DNA of 29,272 bases from Clostridiales bacterium (GTDB lineage Bacteria; Bacillota; Clostridia; Oscillospirales; Oscillospiraceae), in contig SFLD01000022.1 in the NCBI GenBank assembly GCA_004553545.1, positions 1 to 29,272 of the forward strand. The letters run 5' to 3'. Positions 15,589 to 25,385 of this stretch are shown one piece after another. Each line of letters opens with the position of its first letter. Position 1 is the first letter of the stretch. A program made the translations under genes and the position numbers. The notes beneath the pieces were generated by a model. It worked only from the letters and a program-made list of their open reading frames with translations. It searched no databases and had not been told where the DNA came from.

Positions 15589-15673
15589 CGTCCACGCTCC
15601 TATATCTCCCGCTCCGGGGCCCCCGTCCCCGCCGGAAAGGTCAGGGACAGTGAAATGAAAGTCAACAAATGGC

Positions 15674-15702
15674 ATTATACCGGCTTTCCCGCCTCTTGTA
15701 AA
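15674..15702 (-). promoter_or_regulatory. Sigma-A promoter of the family 5 binding protein gene
   Basis: TTTACA (15702-15697), a 17-base spacer and a perfect TATAAT (15679-15674). The predicted start is about 80 bases before the coding start, which confirms 15588 over the more upstream ATG. Confidence 0.92.
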
Positions 15703-15783
15703 CCCACCGGGCGGAAAAAGTTACAATTTGGTTACAGAATCGCACTTCCCGTTCTCCGCCCCGCGGAGTTTCGCGCAGTGCAC

Positions 15784-15849
15784 CCGCCAAAGCGGCGAAG
15801 ACGCTTTGGCGGAAATCAAAGCAGGTCCGGCACAGCCGGACCTGCTTTG
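15784..15849 (-). terminator. Tandem hairpins after the DEAD-box gene
   Basis: A 15-bp stem at 15817-15849 (CAAAGCAGGTCCGGC with its complement) begins eight bases past the helicase stop. A second stem at 15784-15812 (CCGCCAAAGCG with CGCTTTGGCGG) follows. Neither has a long T run (TTTCC follows the first), so termination strength is uncertain. Confidence 0.6.
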
Positions 15850-15856
15850 AAGCGCT

Positions 15857-17014
15857 TTACTGGATGACCTCCAGGTGCCCCTCGGCGTTGAAGCGGACGG
15901 GGACGATCTCGTTGCGGGTCTTGGCGGCAATGTCGTCGATGCGGAGCTTGGAGGGGTAGTCCGCGATGAGGGACACCGCCACGCCCTGGCGCTTGGCCCG
16001 GCCGGTGCGGCCGATGCGGTGGACGTAGTCCTGGTTCTCGTCGGGGATGTCGCAGTTGAAGACGATGTCCACATCGTCCACGTCGATGCCCCGGGCCGCC
16101 ACATCCGTGGAGACGAAGACGGCGATCTGCCCCTGGCGGAAGCGGTTCATGACCTCCTCCCGGCGCTTCTGGGGGATGTCCCCGTGGATGCACTCGGCGT
16201 TGACGCCCCGCATCTGCAGGAACTTGCAGATGCGCTCGGTGTTGCCCTTGGTGTTGCAGAAGGCCATGCAGCGGTCAAAGCCGGTCTCCTTCAGGATCTT
16301 CGTGATGGCGTCGGCCTTCTCGTTGCTGGCGACTTCCATGCGGAACTGCTTGATGTCGGGCTTGTTCTGCTCGTCCGCCCGGACGGTGATCTCCTCGGCG
16401 TCCCGCTGGTAGACCCAGGCGATATCCATGACCTCCCGGCTGATGGTGGCGGAGAAGAGGCCGAGATTCTTGCGATGATTCATCCGGTCCAGGAGCCGGG
16501 TCACATCGTGGATGAAGCCCATGTCCAGCATCCGGTCCGCCTCGTCCAGCACCACGGTCCGGGCGGTATCCACCCGGACCGTGCGGCGCTTCATGTGGTC
16601 GGAGAGGCGGCCGGGGGTGGCCACCACGATCTGGGGGTGCTTTTTCAGGGTGTCGATCTGCTTGCCGATGGGGGCGCCGCCGTAGAGGCAGACGGTGCGG
16701 ACGCCGGGCCGGAAGGCCGCGAGATCCCGGATCTCATCCGTGATCTGGATGGCCAGCTCTCTCGTGGGGGCCAGGATCACGGCCTGGACGGTCTCATCCT
16801 CCGGGTCGATGTGCTCCACGATGGGGATGCCGTAGGCAAAGGTCTTGCCGGTGCCGGTGGGGGCCTTGGCCACCACGTCCTTCCACTCCATCATGGGGGG
16901 GATGCACCCGGCCTGGACGGGGGTGGAGAGCTCGATGCCCCGCTTCTCCAGGGCTTTCATGATCTCCGGTGAGAGGTTTAACGTGTCGAAACGAACGCCT
17001 TGCGTGACTTCCAT
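15857..17014 (-). CDS. DEAD-box ATP-dependent RNA helicase (short form)
   Basis: All helicase core motifs are visible in the 385-residue protein. They are a Q-motif region (FDTLNLSPEIM then STPVQ), motif I APTGTGKT, Ia PTRELA, Ib TPGR, II DEAD, III SAT, IV-region CMAFCNTKGNT, V STDVAARGID and VI HRIGRTGRAKR. DEAD-box proteins unwind short RNA duplexes during ribosome assembly, mRNA decay or cold adaptation. The protein stops just after the second RecA-like domain, without the basic or DbpA/CsdA-type RNA-binding tail found in many homologues. The start at 17014 has AAAGGA nine bases upstream. Its promoter (17117-17145) is back to back with that of the FAH-family gene. Confidence 0.95.
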   Translation of the reverse strand: MEVTQGVRFDTLNLSPEIMKALEKRGIELSTPVQAGCIPPMMEWKDVVAKAPTGTGKTFAYGIPIVEHIDPEDETVQAVILAPTRELAIQITDEIRDLAAFRPGVRTVCLYGGAPIGKQIDTLKKHPQIVVATPGRLSDHMKRRTVRVDTARTVVLDEADRMLDMGFIHDVTRLLDRMNHRKNLGLFSATISREVMDIAWVYQRDAEEITVRADEQNKPDIKQFRMEVASNEKADAITKILKETGFDRCMAFCNTKGNTERICKFLQMRGVNAECIHGDIPQKRREEVMNRFRQGQIAVFVSTDVAARGIDVDDVDIVFNCDIPDENQDYVHRIGRTGRAKRQGVAVSLIADYPSKLRIDDIAAKTRNEIVPVRFNAEGHLEVIQ

Positions 17015-17116
17015 GTCTGATTTCCTTTCCCTGGAAGGCACCCGCCGCAAAGGCCCGTCCTTCCACCTTCAAAAATTCGCGTTTTCATCCCTTGCGGATG
17101 ATACTGCTCTGAGGAT

Positions 17117-17145
17117 ATCATAGCACCCCCAGCGGCCTTTGTAAA
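17117..17145 (-). promoter_or_regulatory. Sigma-A promoter of the DEAD-box gene
   Basis: TTTACA (17145-17140), a 17-base spacer and TATGAT (17122-17117). The leader is about 95 bases. The -35 lies nine bases from the -35 of the divergent promoter. Confidence 0.85.
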
Positions 17146-17153
17146 GAGGGGCG

Positions 17154-17182
17154 TGGACTTCCCGGGGCCTGCGTGCTATACT
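17154..17182 (+). promoter_or_regulatory. Promoter of the FAH-family gene
   Basis: TGGACT and TATACT are separated by 17 bases. The -35 matches four of six and the -10 five of six positions. It is divergent from the DEAD-box promoter. Confidence 0.7.
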
Positions 17183-17221
17183 GGGGGGCGAAAAACCGCG
17201 AAACCGTAAGGAGGCATTCCC

Positions 17222-18070
17222 ATGAAGCTTTATACCGTATCCCACCAGGGCCGGACCCTGGTCTGCCGGGCCGAGGACGGCGCGCTGCGCGTCCTGCCCT
17301 ACGAGAGCATGAACGCCCTTTTGACGGACGATCCCGCCCACCGGGACGCCGCCCTGCGCGCCGATGCCGGGGAGCATCTGGCGTTTGCGGATATCCGGAT
17401 TCTCGCCCCCATCCCCCAGCCCCGGCAGGATATCCTCTGCCTCGGCATGAACTATCAGCAGCACAAGGCGGAGGCCGAGCGCTTCGACGCCGACGCCTTC
17501 ACCCGGGACAACCGGGCCGTCTACTTCACCAAGCGGGCCAACCGCTGCCCCGGCCCCGGCGAACCCATCCCCGGCCACTGGGACATCGTGGAGAGCCTGG
17601 ACTATGAGGCGGAGCTGGCCGTGGTCCTGGGCCGGGACGCCTGCCGCGTCACGGAGGCCGAGGCCCGGGACTGCGTCTTCGGCTACACCATCCTCAACGA
17701 CGTCTCCGCCCGGAACCTCCAGACCGGCCACAAGCAGTGGACCTTCGGCAAGGGCCTGGACGGCTTCGCCCCCATGGGTCCCTGCCTCGTGACGGCGGAC
17801 GAGTTCGCCTGGCCCCCGGCTCAGGCCATCCGATGTTATGTCAACGGTGAGCTCCGGCAGGACTCCGTCACGGACCGGCTCCTCTTCTCCATCCCCTACG
17901 TCCTCTCGGAGCTCTCCCAGGGCATGTCCCTGCAGGCCGGCACTGTCCTCGCCACCGGCACCCCGGCGGGGGTGGGCATGGGCTTCGATCCCCCCAGGTT
18001 CCTCCGCCCCGGCGACACCGTCCGCTGCGAGATTGAGGGCATCGGCGTGCTGGAAAATCCGGTGGAGTAA
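17222..18070 (+). CDS. Fumarylacetoacetate hydrolase (FAH) family protein
   Basis: The 282-residue protein has the FAH-fold C-terminal domain. Seen are ILCLGMNYQQH, the metal-binding YEAELAVVLGRD (two glutamates of the ExE pattern), FGYTILNDVSARNLQ with a further Asp ligand, KGLDGFAPMGPCLV, and the closing LATGTPAGVGMG loop. The first 60 or so residues form a small N-terminal cap. Family members hydrolyse or decarboxylate acyl pyruvates and beta-keto acids, or tautomerise oxaloacetate, with Mg2+ or Mn2+; the substrate is open. The start has a strong AAGGAGG seven bases upstream and matches the promoter at 17154-17182. No aromatic degradation genes surround it, which favours a housekeeping role such as oxaloacetate tautomerase or fumarylpyruvate hydrolase activity. 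Confidence 0.92.
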   Translation: MKLYTVSHQGRTLVCRAEDGALRVLPYESMNALLTDDPAHRDAALRADAGEHLAFADIRILAPIPQPRQDILCLGMNYQQHKAEAERFDADAFTRDNRAVYFTKRANRCPGPGEPIPGHWDIVESLDYEAELAVVLGRDACRVTEAEARDCVFGYTILNDVSARNLQTGHKQWTFGKGLDGFAPMGPCLVTADEFAWPPAQAIRCYVNGELRQDSVTDRLLFSIPYVLSELSQGMSLQAGTVLATGTPAGVGMGFDPPRFLRPGDTVRCEIEGIGVLENPVE

Positions 18071-18138
18071 GGGGACGTCATGTAGGCCGACCGACCGGCC
18101 GGAGGGTGTCGGGAAAGCCCGGCAGCTTTCCACCCCCA

Positions 18139-18167
18139 TTTTCTTTTTGCAGGCGGCAAAAAGAAAA
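18139..18167. repeat. A/T-rich 12-bp hairpin
   Basis: TTTTCTTTTTGC pairs exactly with GCAAAAAGAAAA around AGGCG. It is the first strong inverted repeat past the FAH stop. A T run does not follow on either strand, so it resembles a dispersed palindrome more than a classical terminator. Confidence 0.65.
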
Positions 18168-18407
18168 CGACGGTGGAGCCGTCAAAAGAAAAAACGCTGG
18201 TCGCTGCGCAGTTACGGGCGCGTTTACGCGCCCTCCCGCGCAGCGGGACGCGGCCCTAAACCGTTCTGCTCAATCAACGCAGCCCCTGCGAGAGCACGGG
18301 CGGGGCTTTCATCAGACTTCCGAACCCTGTACGCCGTGCTGCACTCCGAGGTCATCGGGCAAAGACCGAATTTGACCAGCTTCTCTTTCCGCGCTCAGAG
18401 CGCTGCC

Positions 18408-18440
18408 CGGGTGGTTGCGGCGGCTCTCTGCAACCACCCG
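18408..18440. repeat. 11-bp hairpin before composite repeat A2
   Basis: CGGGTGGTTGC (18408-18418) pairs with GCAACCACCCG (18430-18440). Its right arm runs into a GTAGGGGCCGA module of the kind also present inside the composite repeat. Confidence 0.65.
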
Positions 18441-18455
18441 TAGGGGCCGACGACT

Positions 18456-18850
18456 CGGCGGCCCGAACCCACGTCCATCGTAAAAAGGACGGATTCCCAC
18501 GTCGGCCCGTTGGGCCTCCTCGGAATGACAAAGGTTTAGAACTGTCATTGCGAGGAGCGAAGCGACGCGGCAATCCGCATCCCCCGTCCTAAAGGCTCCC
18601 TTGTGTAAAGGGAGCTGGCACGGCGCAGCCGTGACTGAGGGATTGTCCGAGGTTGATGACCCCTTTGGGGATGATCTCTGCTCCGTTTTCCACACATCCC
18701 TTGCATCCGCTGGCGCAGACGCTGCGCTGTGCGCCGCTGGCTCGGGTGGTTGCGGAAACTTTCCACACCTTCCGTAGGGGCCGATGCCTACATCGGCCCG
18801 CTGCTAGGCACCACCTGTGTTGCTTCCGTAGGGCGGGGTGACCTCACCCC
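18456..18850. repeat. Composite intergenic repeat, copy A2
   Basis: It matches 2891-3343 in the same orientation and module order, but lacks the 58 bases at 3224-3281. At the equivalent point it reads GATGCCTACATCGG without interruption, as expected of an unoccupied site. Confidence 0.85.
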
Positions 18851-18997
18851 GCCGCCTCAGGCCTGCTCCGGCCCCCTGTAGGGGGCGGGCTCCGTCCCGC
18901 TCCGCTGGGGCAAGGTCCGTTTCCACGCCGCTCCCCGCCGGTTCCTGAACACTCCCCACCCCGTGTAGGGACGGATCTGTGTGTCCGCCCATCTCCC

Positions 18998-19148
18998 GCC
19001 GCCAAGCGGCGGAAAGAACAGGATCATTTTTCCGGCGGCATGTACGGCGGGAAAAATTTCTCATAACACGACGTGCAAAAAGGGTCCAGCCCAAGGGCTG
19101 GGCCCTTTTTTGCACCAAAGCACAGTGCAAATCCTCTCCGGCGCTGGC
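18998..19148. repeat. Hairpin repeat family B, copy B2
   Basis: After a GGCGGAAAGAA segment comes a hairpin with arms ATTTTTCC (19026-19033) and GGGAAAAAT (19049-19057) around the GGCGGCATGTAC-type loop. An ACGACGTGCAAAA spacer follows. A long terminator-like hairpin at 19075-19112 (AAAAGGGTCCAGCCC arm, T run on the right) comes next, then CACAGTGCAAATCC. It directly precedes the TetR gene. Confidence 0.8.
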
Positions 19149-19197
19149 GGTCCGGCTCCTGACCCGCTTTCCCACCACCACGAAGGGAGGCTTTCCC

Positions 19198-19782
19198 ATG
19201 GCCCCGACTGACAGCAAATACTTCCGCACCGCGGAGCGGATGGACCAGGCCCTGCTGCGCCTGCTGGAGCGCAAGGACTTCCCCTTGATCACCGTAAAGG
19301 AGCTCTGCCGGGAGGCGGAAGTCAGCCGCTCCACCTTCTACCTCCACTACGAGACGGTGGCAGACCTCCTCTCGGAAACTACGGACGCCCTTCTCCGCCA
19401 GTTCCTGGACTCCATGGGCCGCCGCCCCGAGGACTTCCTCCAAGGCATCGCCGCCCGCCCCCTGGGGGAGCTGCGGCTGGTGACGGAGGAGTCCCTCGTC
19501 CCTTACCTCCGCTACCTCCGGGACCACCGCCGCATCTTCCAGACAGCCCTGGCCCACGCCGACATCTTCCGGCTGGAGGAGGCCTACGCCCAGCTCTTCC
19601 GCCACGTCTTCACCCCCATCCTGGACCGCTTCCAGGTGCCGGAGGGCGAGCGGGAGTACCTGGTGGCCTTCTACCTCCACGGCCTCCTGGCGGTGATCTC
19701 CCAGTGGCTCCGCCGGGACTGCCCCGAGGACGTCGAGACCCTGGCCGCCTTCCTCTCCCGCCACGTCCCGCAGGGAGGGTGA
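19198..19782 (+). CDS. TetR/AcrR family transcriptional regulator
   Basis: The 194-residue protein has an N-terminal TetR-type DNA-binding domain. It shows TAERMDQALLRLLERKDFPLITVKELCREAEVSRSTFYLHYETVADLL, in which the helix-turn-helix TVKELCREAEVSRSTFYLHY is canonical. The remainder is helical. It resembles the C-terminal domain common in Firmicute TetR proteins of the DhaS type, ending with AFYLHGLLAVISQWLRRDCPEDVETLAAFL. These regulators usually repress an adjacent transporter or enzyme when no ligand is bound. No neighbouring target gene is evident: repeats lie on both sides and glgP is convergent, so it may act elsewhere or on itself. The start at 19198 has GGGAGG eight bases upstream; frames upstream of it run through repeat B2. 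No consensus promoter was found. Confidence 0.92.
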   Translation: MAPTDSKYFRTAERMDQALLRLLERKDFPLITVKELCREAEVSRSTFYLHYETVADLLSETTDALLRQFLDSMGRRPEDFLQGIAARPLGELRLVTEESLVPYLRYLRDHRRIFQTALAHADIFRLEEAYAQLFRHVFTPILDRFQVPEGEREYLVAFYLHGLLAVISQWLRRDCPEDVETLAAFLSRHVPQGG

Positions 19783-19837
19783 AGGGCGAGTCTCTCTTTC
19801 CGGGGAACTGTCGGGATCTGCGGAGTGCGTTCCGGCG

Positions 19838-19893
19838 ATCCCTCAGTCACGGCGGAGCCGTGCCAGCTCCCCCATCTGCTGGGGACAAGGGAG
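19838..19893 (-). repeat. Composite repeat fragment A3, inverted
   Basis: Read on the minus strand it contains GGAGCTGGCACGGCTCCG followed by CCGTGACTGAGGGAT, the same module as at about 3031-3080 and 18600-18650. The CTCCCTTGT hairpin part is enlarged here by extra bases. Confidence 0.75.
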
Positions 19894-20057
19894 CGGGCGG
19901 GGACGGAGCCCCGCCCCTACCCGGTTCATGGGCGGCATTGCAGATCCGGAGGCCCTCGCCGCCGAAGCCGCTCCGCGGCCAGGCGGACCGCAGGCCCTCC
20001 CAGCAAAAGCAGGCAGCCGACCGGGGACCCCCGTCCTCCGTCCCCCGTCCCCGGAAA

Positions 20058-20255
20058 AGTCCAGGAAGGGGCCAAATCCCCTTCCTGGTTTCCGCCCCCG
20101 GCGGAAAGAACTCAAATCATTTTTCCCGGCGGCACGCACGGCGGGAAAAATCCCTCTCACGGAGCGACGTATGAAACGGGTCCAGCCCTTGGGCTGGACC
20201 CGTTTTGCGCCAAAGCGCAGTGCAAAGCCCCTCCGGCAGTGCCGGAGGGGCTTTG
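20058..20255. repeat. Hairpin repeat family B, copy B3
   Basis: Layout as in the other copies: an AGGAAGGGG/CCCCTTCCT hairpin, a GGCGGAAAGAA segment, a perfect 10-bp stem ATTTTTCCCG (20119-20128) with CGGGAAAAAT (20142-20151), and CTCACGGAGCGACGT. A perfect hairpin with left arm AAACGGGTCCAGCCC (20174-20205) follows, then CGCAGTGCAAAGCC with a further 16-bp hairpin (20223-20255). Confidence 0.82.
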
Positions 20256-20291
20256 GCCATCGCGCCGCCCAAGAGGCGGCGGGGCGGGGCA

Positions 20292-20327
20292 CCCGGGAAG
20301 AGGCGGCGTCCGCCGCCTCTTCCCGGG
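20292..20327. repeat. 17-bp GC-rich hairpin downstream of glgP
   Basis: CCCGGGAAGAGGCGGC and its complement form a long stem with a 4-base loop. It follows the glgP stop on the minus strand but has no T run. It may protect the 3' end of the operon mRNA. Confidence 0.65.
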
Positions 20328-20329
20328 CT

Positions 20330-20355
20330 CTCATCGGCAAAGCGGCTCCGCCGCT

Positions 20356-20363
<8 letters not shown>
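20330..20363. repeat. Hairpin overlapping the glgP stop codon
   Basis: TCATCGG and CCGATGA plus an inner AAAGCGG/CCGCTTT form a nested stem. The glgP TAA (20358-20356) lies in one arm. No T run follows, so it is not a classical terminator. Confidence 0.6.
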
Positions 20364-22785
<2,422 letters not shown>

Positions 22786-22824
22786 AGTCGCTCCTTTCGC
22801 GGCGAAACCGCCGCTTCTCGGGTG

Positions 22825-24255
22825 TCAGCAGACGCTCTCGTACATGGCAAGGTAGGCCTGGGCGCTGCCGCTCCAGCCGAAGTCCTGCTCCATGGCCCGG
22901 CGCCGCAGGCGCCGGAAGGCCTCGGGATTGTCCCGGCAGAGGCTCACGGCCTCCCGGGTGACATAGAGCATGTCGTTCGCGGAGTAGTTCGCGAAGGTGA
23001 AGCCCGTCCCGGCGTCCCGCCAGGCCTCATAGGGCCGCACCGTGTCCTTCAGGCCGCCGGTCTCCCGGACGATGGGCACCGCCCCGTAGCGCATGGCGAT
23101 CATCTGGGAGAGGCCGCAGGGCTCGCTGCGGGAGGGCATCAGGAAGAGGTCCGCCCCGGCGTAAACGCCCATGGCCAGCTCCTCGCTGTAGCCGATGTGG
23201 GCCGCCACCCGGCCGGGATAGCTCCCCTGGGCCCAGCGGAAGAAGTCCTCGTAGCGCTGGTCGCCGCTGCCCACCACGGCCAGCTGCACCGGGGAGGCCA
23301 TCAGGTCCCCCAGCACCTCGCGGACGAGGTCCAGCCCCTTGTGGGAGACGAGCCTTGTCACCATGCCGATGACGGGCGTGTTCTCCGCCTCCGGCAGGCC
23401 GAAGAGCCGCCGCAGCTGCCGCTTGTCCTCCGCCTTGCCGGCCATGTGGTCCAGGTCGAAGTTCGCCGCGATGCCCCTGTCCGCCGCCGGATCGTAGCGG
23501 ACGGTGTCGATGCCGTTCAAAATGCCCCGCAGCTTATGCCCGCAGCTCCGCAGGATGGAGTCCAGCCCATGGGCGAAGGCGGCGTTCTTCAGCTCCTCGG
23601 CGTAAGTCGGGGACACGGCGTTGACGGCGTCCGCGCAGAGGATGGCCCCCTTCAGAAGGTTCACGTCCCCATCCATCAGGATGGTCCCATCCTCCGCCCA
23701 GCCGGCGTCGAGACCAAAGAGGTCCCCCAGCGTCTCCCGGCCGTAGCGGCCCTGGTACTCGATGTTGTGGATGCTGAGCACCGTCCGGATGGAGCGATAC
23801 CGCTCATCCCGCACCCCGTCGTCCTTCAGGTAGATGGGGATGAGAGCCGTCTGCCAGTCGTTGCAGTGGATGACATCCGGCCAGAACTTCAGGTGGTCCA
23901 GCATCTTCACCACCGCCCGGGAGAAAAAGCCGAAGCGCTCCCCGTCGTCGGGGTAGCCATAGAGCCCGGGACGGCGGAAATACTGCTCGTTGTCCAGGAA
24001 ATACCACGTGACCCCCTGGCGCTCCAGGGCGAAGAGCCCGCAGTAGCTGTGCCGCCAGGCGAGATCCACATAGTCATAGCAGAGATACTGTAATTCCGCC
24101 CCGTAGCGCTGCTTCACGCTCTCATAGAGGGGCAGGATCACCGCGGTCTCCACCCCCTCCGCCGCGAGAGCCGGGGGCAGGGAGCCCGCCACGTCCGCAA
24201 GGCCGCCGGTCTTGCAGAAGGGCACCGCCTCGCTGGCCGCATATAAGACTTTCAT
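22825..24255 (-). CDS. glgA: Glycogen synthase (ADP-glucose type)
   Basis: The 476-residue family 5 glycosyltransferase extends alpha-1,4-glucan chains from ADP-glucose. The N-terminal MKVLYAASEAVPFCKTGGLADV holds the KTGGL motif that binds ADP-glucose. HCNDWQTALIPIYLK and SIHNIEYQGRYG are typical of the first Rossmann-like domain. In the second, GMVTRLVSHKGLDLV, the acidic SRSEPCGLSQMIAMRYG loop and VRETGGLKDTV are present. The ATG at 24255 has AAGGAGG eight bases upstream; an ATG seven codons earlier would translate the ribosome binding site itself and is rejected. It begins 17 bases after the glgD stop. Confidence 0.97.
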   Translation of the reverse strand: MKVLYAASEAVPFCKTGGLADVAGSLPPALAAEGVETAVILPLYESVKQRYGAELQYLCYDYVDLAWRHSYCGLFALERQGVTWYFLDNEQYFRRPGLYGYPDDGERFGFFSRAVVKMLDHLKFWPDVIHCNDWQTALIPIYLKDDGVRDERYRSIRTVLSIHNIEYQGRYGRETLGDLFGLDAGWAEDGTILMDGDVNLLKGAILCADAVNAVSPTYAEELKNAAFAHGLDSILRSCGHKLRGILNGIDTVRYDPAADRGIAANFDLDHMAGKAEDKRQLRRLFGLPEAENTPVIGMVTRLVSHKGLDLVREVLGDLMASPVQLAVVGSGDQRYEDFFRWAQGSYPGRVAAHIGYSEELAMGVYAGADLFLMPSRSEPCGLSQMIAMRYGAVPIVRETGGLKDTVRPYEAWRDAGTGFTFANYSANDMLYVTREAVSLCRDNPEAFRRLRRRAMEQDFGWSGSAQAYLAMYESVC

Positions 24256-24272
24256 GGGAAAGCCCTCCTTTC

Positions 24273-25385
24273 TCACACCACCCGTCCCTTGGCGATGACC
24301 AAGGGATAGGTCTCATGCCCCGCCAGGTGCCGTCCCGGCTGCACCTGCACCCGCTTGTCGGCGATGACGCAGCGGAGGCTAGCGTCCCGGCGGACGATGG
24401 TCTCCTTAAAGAGGATGCAGCCCCGCACCGTGGCCCCGCTCTCCACCGTGACGCCGGGGAAGAGGATGGAGTCCTCCACCGTCCCCTCGATCTTGCAGCC
24501 GTCGGCGATGAGGGAGTTCCGGCACACCGCCTCCGGGGAGAGGTAGGCCGAGGATTTGTCGGCGCTCTTGGCCCGGATGGGCCGCTCCGGGCAGAAGAGG
24601 TCCCGGCGGACATCCCGGTGCAGAAGCTGCATGCTGCGCTCGTAGTAATCCCGGATGGAGCGCATCTGGGCGGCGAAGCCGTGGAAGACCCAGCCCCGGA
24701 TGCTGAGCTCCTCCCGCCGGGCCTGGAGAACATCCCGGCGGAAGCTGGTGCAGTCCCGGCTGGCGCAGTCATCCACCAGCTTCAAAAGGAGGTCCCGGGA
24801 GAGGAGATAGGTCTCCAGGCTCCGCTTCCCTCTCGGCTGATGGGGCTGCACCAGGACCTGACTGACCCGGCCCTCGCCGTCCAGCTCGAAGTAGGCCCCG
24901 TTCTCCACGGGGTCCGAATCGTCGGCGCAGACGGCGGTGATGTCCGCCCCGCTGCGGATGTGCTCCTCCAGGATCTCCTGGAGGGGAAGGTTCGCCACGA
25001 GGTCGCCTTCCGTCAAAACCACGTAGTCCTGCCGAATTTCCTGGAGATAGGACCGAACACCCGCGAGAGCCTCCATCTTGCCCCGGAAGGCCACCTCGCC
25101 CCAGGCCCGCTGATAGGCGAAGGGGGGCAGGATCTTCAAACCGCCCCGCTTGCGGGAGAGGTCCCAGCTCTTGCCGCTGCCCAGGTGGTCAAGGAGGCTC
25201 TGGTAGCGGCCGTGGAGCACCACGCCCACGTCCTGGACCCCGGCGTTCACGAGGTTGGAGAGGACGAAGTCCACGCAGCGGTAGCGCCCGCCGAAGGGCA
25301 GGGACGCCGCCGTCCGCTTCTCCGCCAGTTCATAGAGCTCGTTGCGCTTCTCATAGGAGAAAATGATGCCGTGCAGTTCCCTCAT
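24273..25385 (-). CDS. glgD: ADP-glucose pyrophosphorylase-like subunit GlgD
   Basis: The 370-residue protein is the GlgC paralogue typical of Firmicutes. It shares the overall nucleotidyltransferase plus left-handed beta-helix layout (SLPFGGRYRCVDFVLSNLVN near the N-terminus, repeated hexapeptide-like turns from about residue 255). The glycine-rich pyrophosphorylase signature GGxGxRL found in GlgC is missing: here the N-terminus reads IIFSYEKRNELYELAEKRT. This fits the known role of GlgD as a weakly active or inactive partner that raises GlgC activity in a GlgC/GlgD complex. Its ATG overlaps the glgC TGA in an ATGA arrangement, so translation of the two subunits is probably coupled. Confidence 0.95.
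   Translation of the reverse strand: MRELHGIIFSYEKRNELYELAEKRTAASLPFGGRYRCVDFVLSNLVNAGVQDVGVVLHGRYQSLLDHLGSGKSWDLSRKRGGLKILPPFAYQRAWGEVAFRGKMEALAGVRSYLQEIRQDYVVLTEGDLVANLPLQEILEEHIRSGADITAVCADDSDPVENGAYFELDGEGRVSQVLVQPHQPRGKRSLETYLLSRDLLLKLVDDCASRDCTSFRRDVLQARREELSIRGWVFHGFAAQMRSIRDYYERSMQLLHRDVRRDLFCPERPIRAKSADKSSAYLSPEAVCRNSLIADGCKIEGTVEDSILFPGVTVESGATVRGCILFKETIVRRDASLRCVIADKRVQVQPGRHLAGHETYPLVIAKGRVV

Larger units (their letters stand above)
18071..19197. repeat. Gene-free repeat-rich region between the FAH and TetR genes
   Basis: No frame here has a plausible ribosome binding site or recognisable product. The interval carries several hairpins, composite repeat copy A2 (18456-18850), modules beginning GTAGGG (for example 18833 and 18965), and hairpin family copy B2 (18998-19148), up to the TetR ribosome binding site. 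Confidence 0.8.
19783..20355. repeat. Gene-free repeat-rich region between the TetR and glgP genes
   Basis: It contains a fragment of the composite repeat in inverse orientation (19838-19893), hairpin family copy B3 (20058-20255) and further strong hairpins up to the glgP stop. No gene is supported. Confidence 0.8.

Noticed and set aside
12574..15867. Very long plus-strand open frame of about 1,100 codons
   Set aside because: It runs antisense through gluQ, the DctP-like and the family 5 binding protein genes. High GC content produces long stop-free antisense frames; it has no ribosome binding site or recognisable domain.
18071..18455. A small gene downstream of the FAH-family gene
   Set aside because: Several short frames exist, but none has a ribosome binding site or a plausible protein, and they run through dispersed hairpins.
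19075..19112. Dedicated terminator of an upstream plus-strand gene
   Set aside because: Although it looks like an intrinsic terminator, it recurs as part of repeat family B and no gene lies directly upstream, so I treat it as a repeat module.
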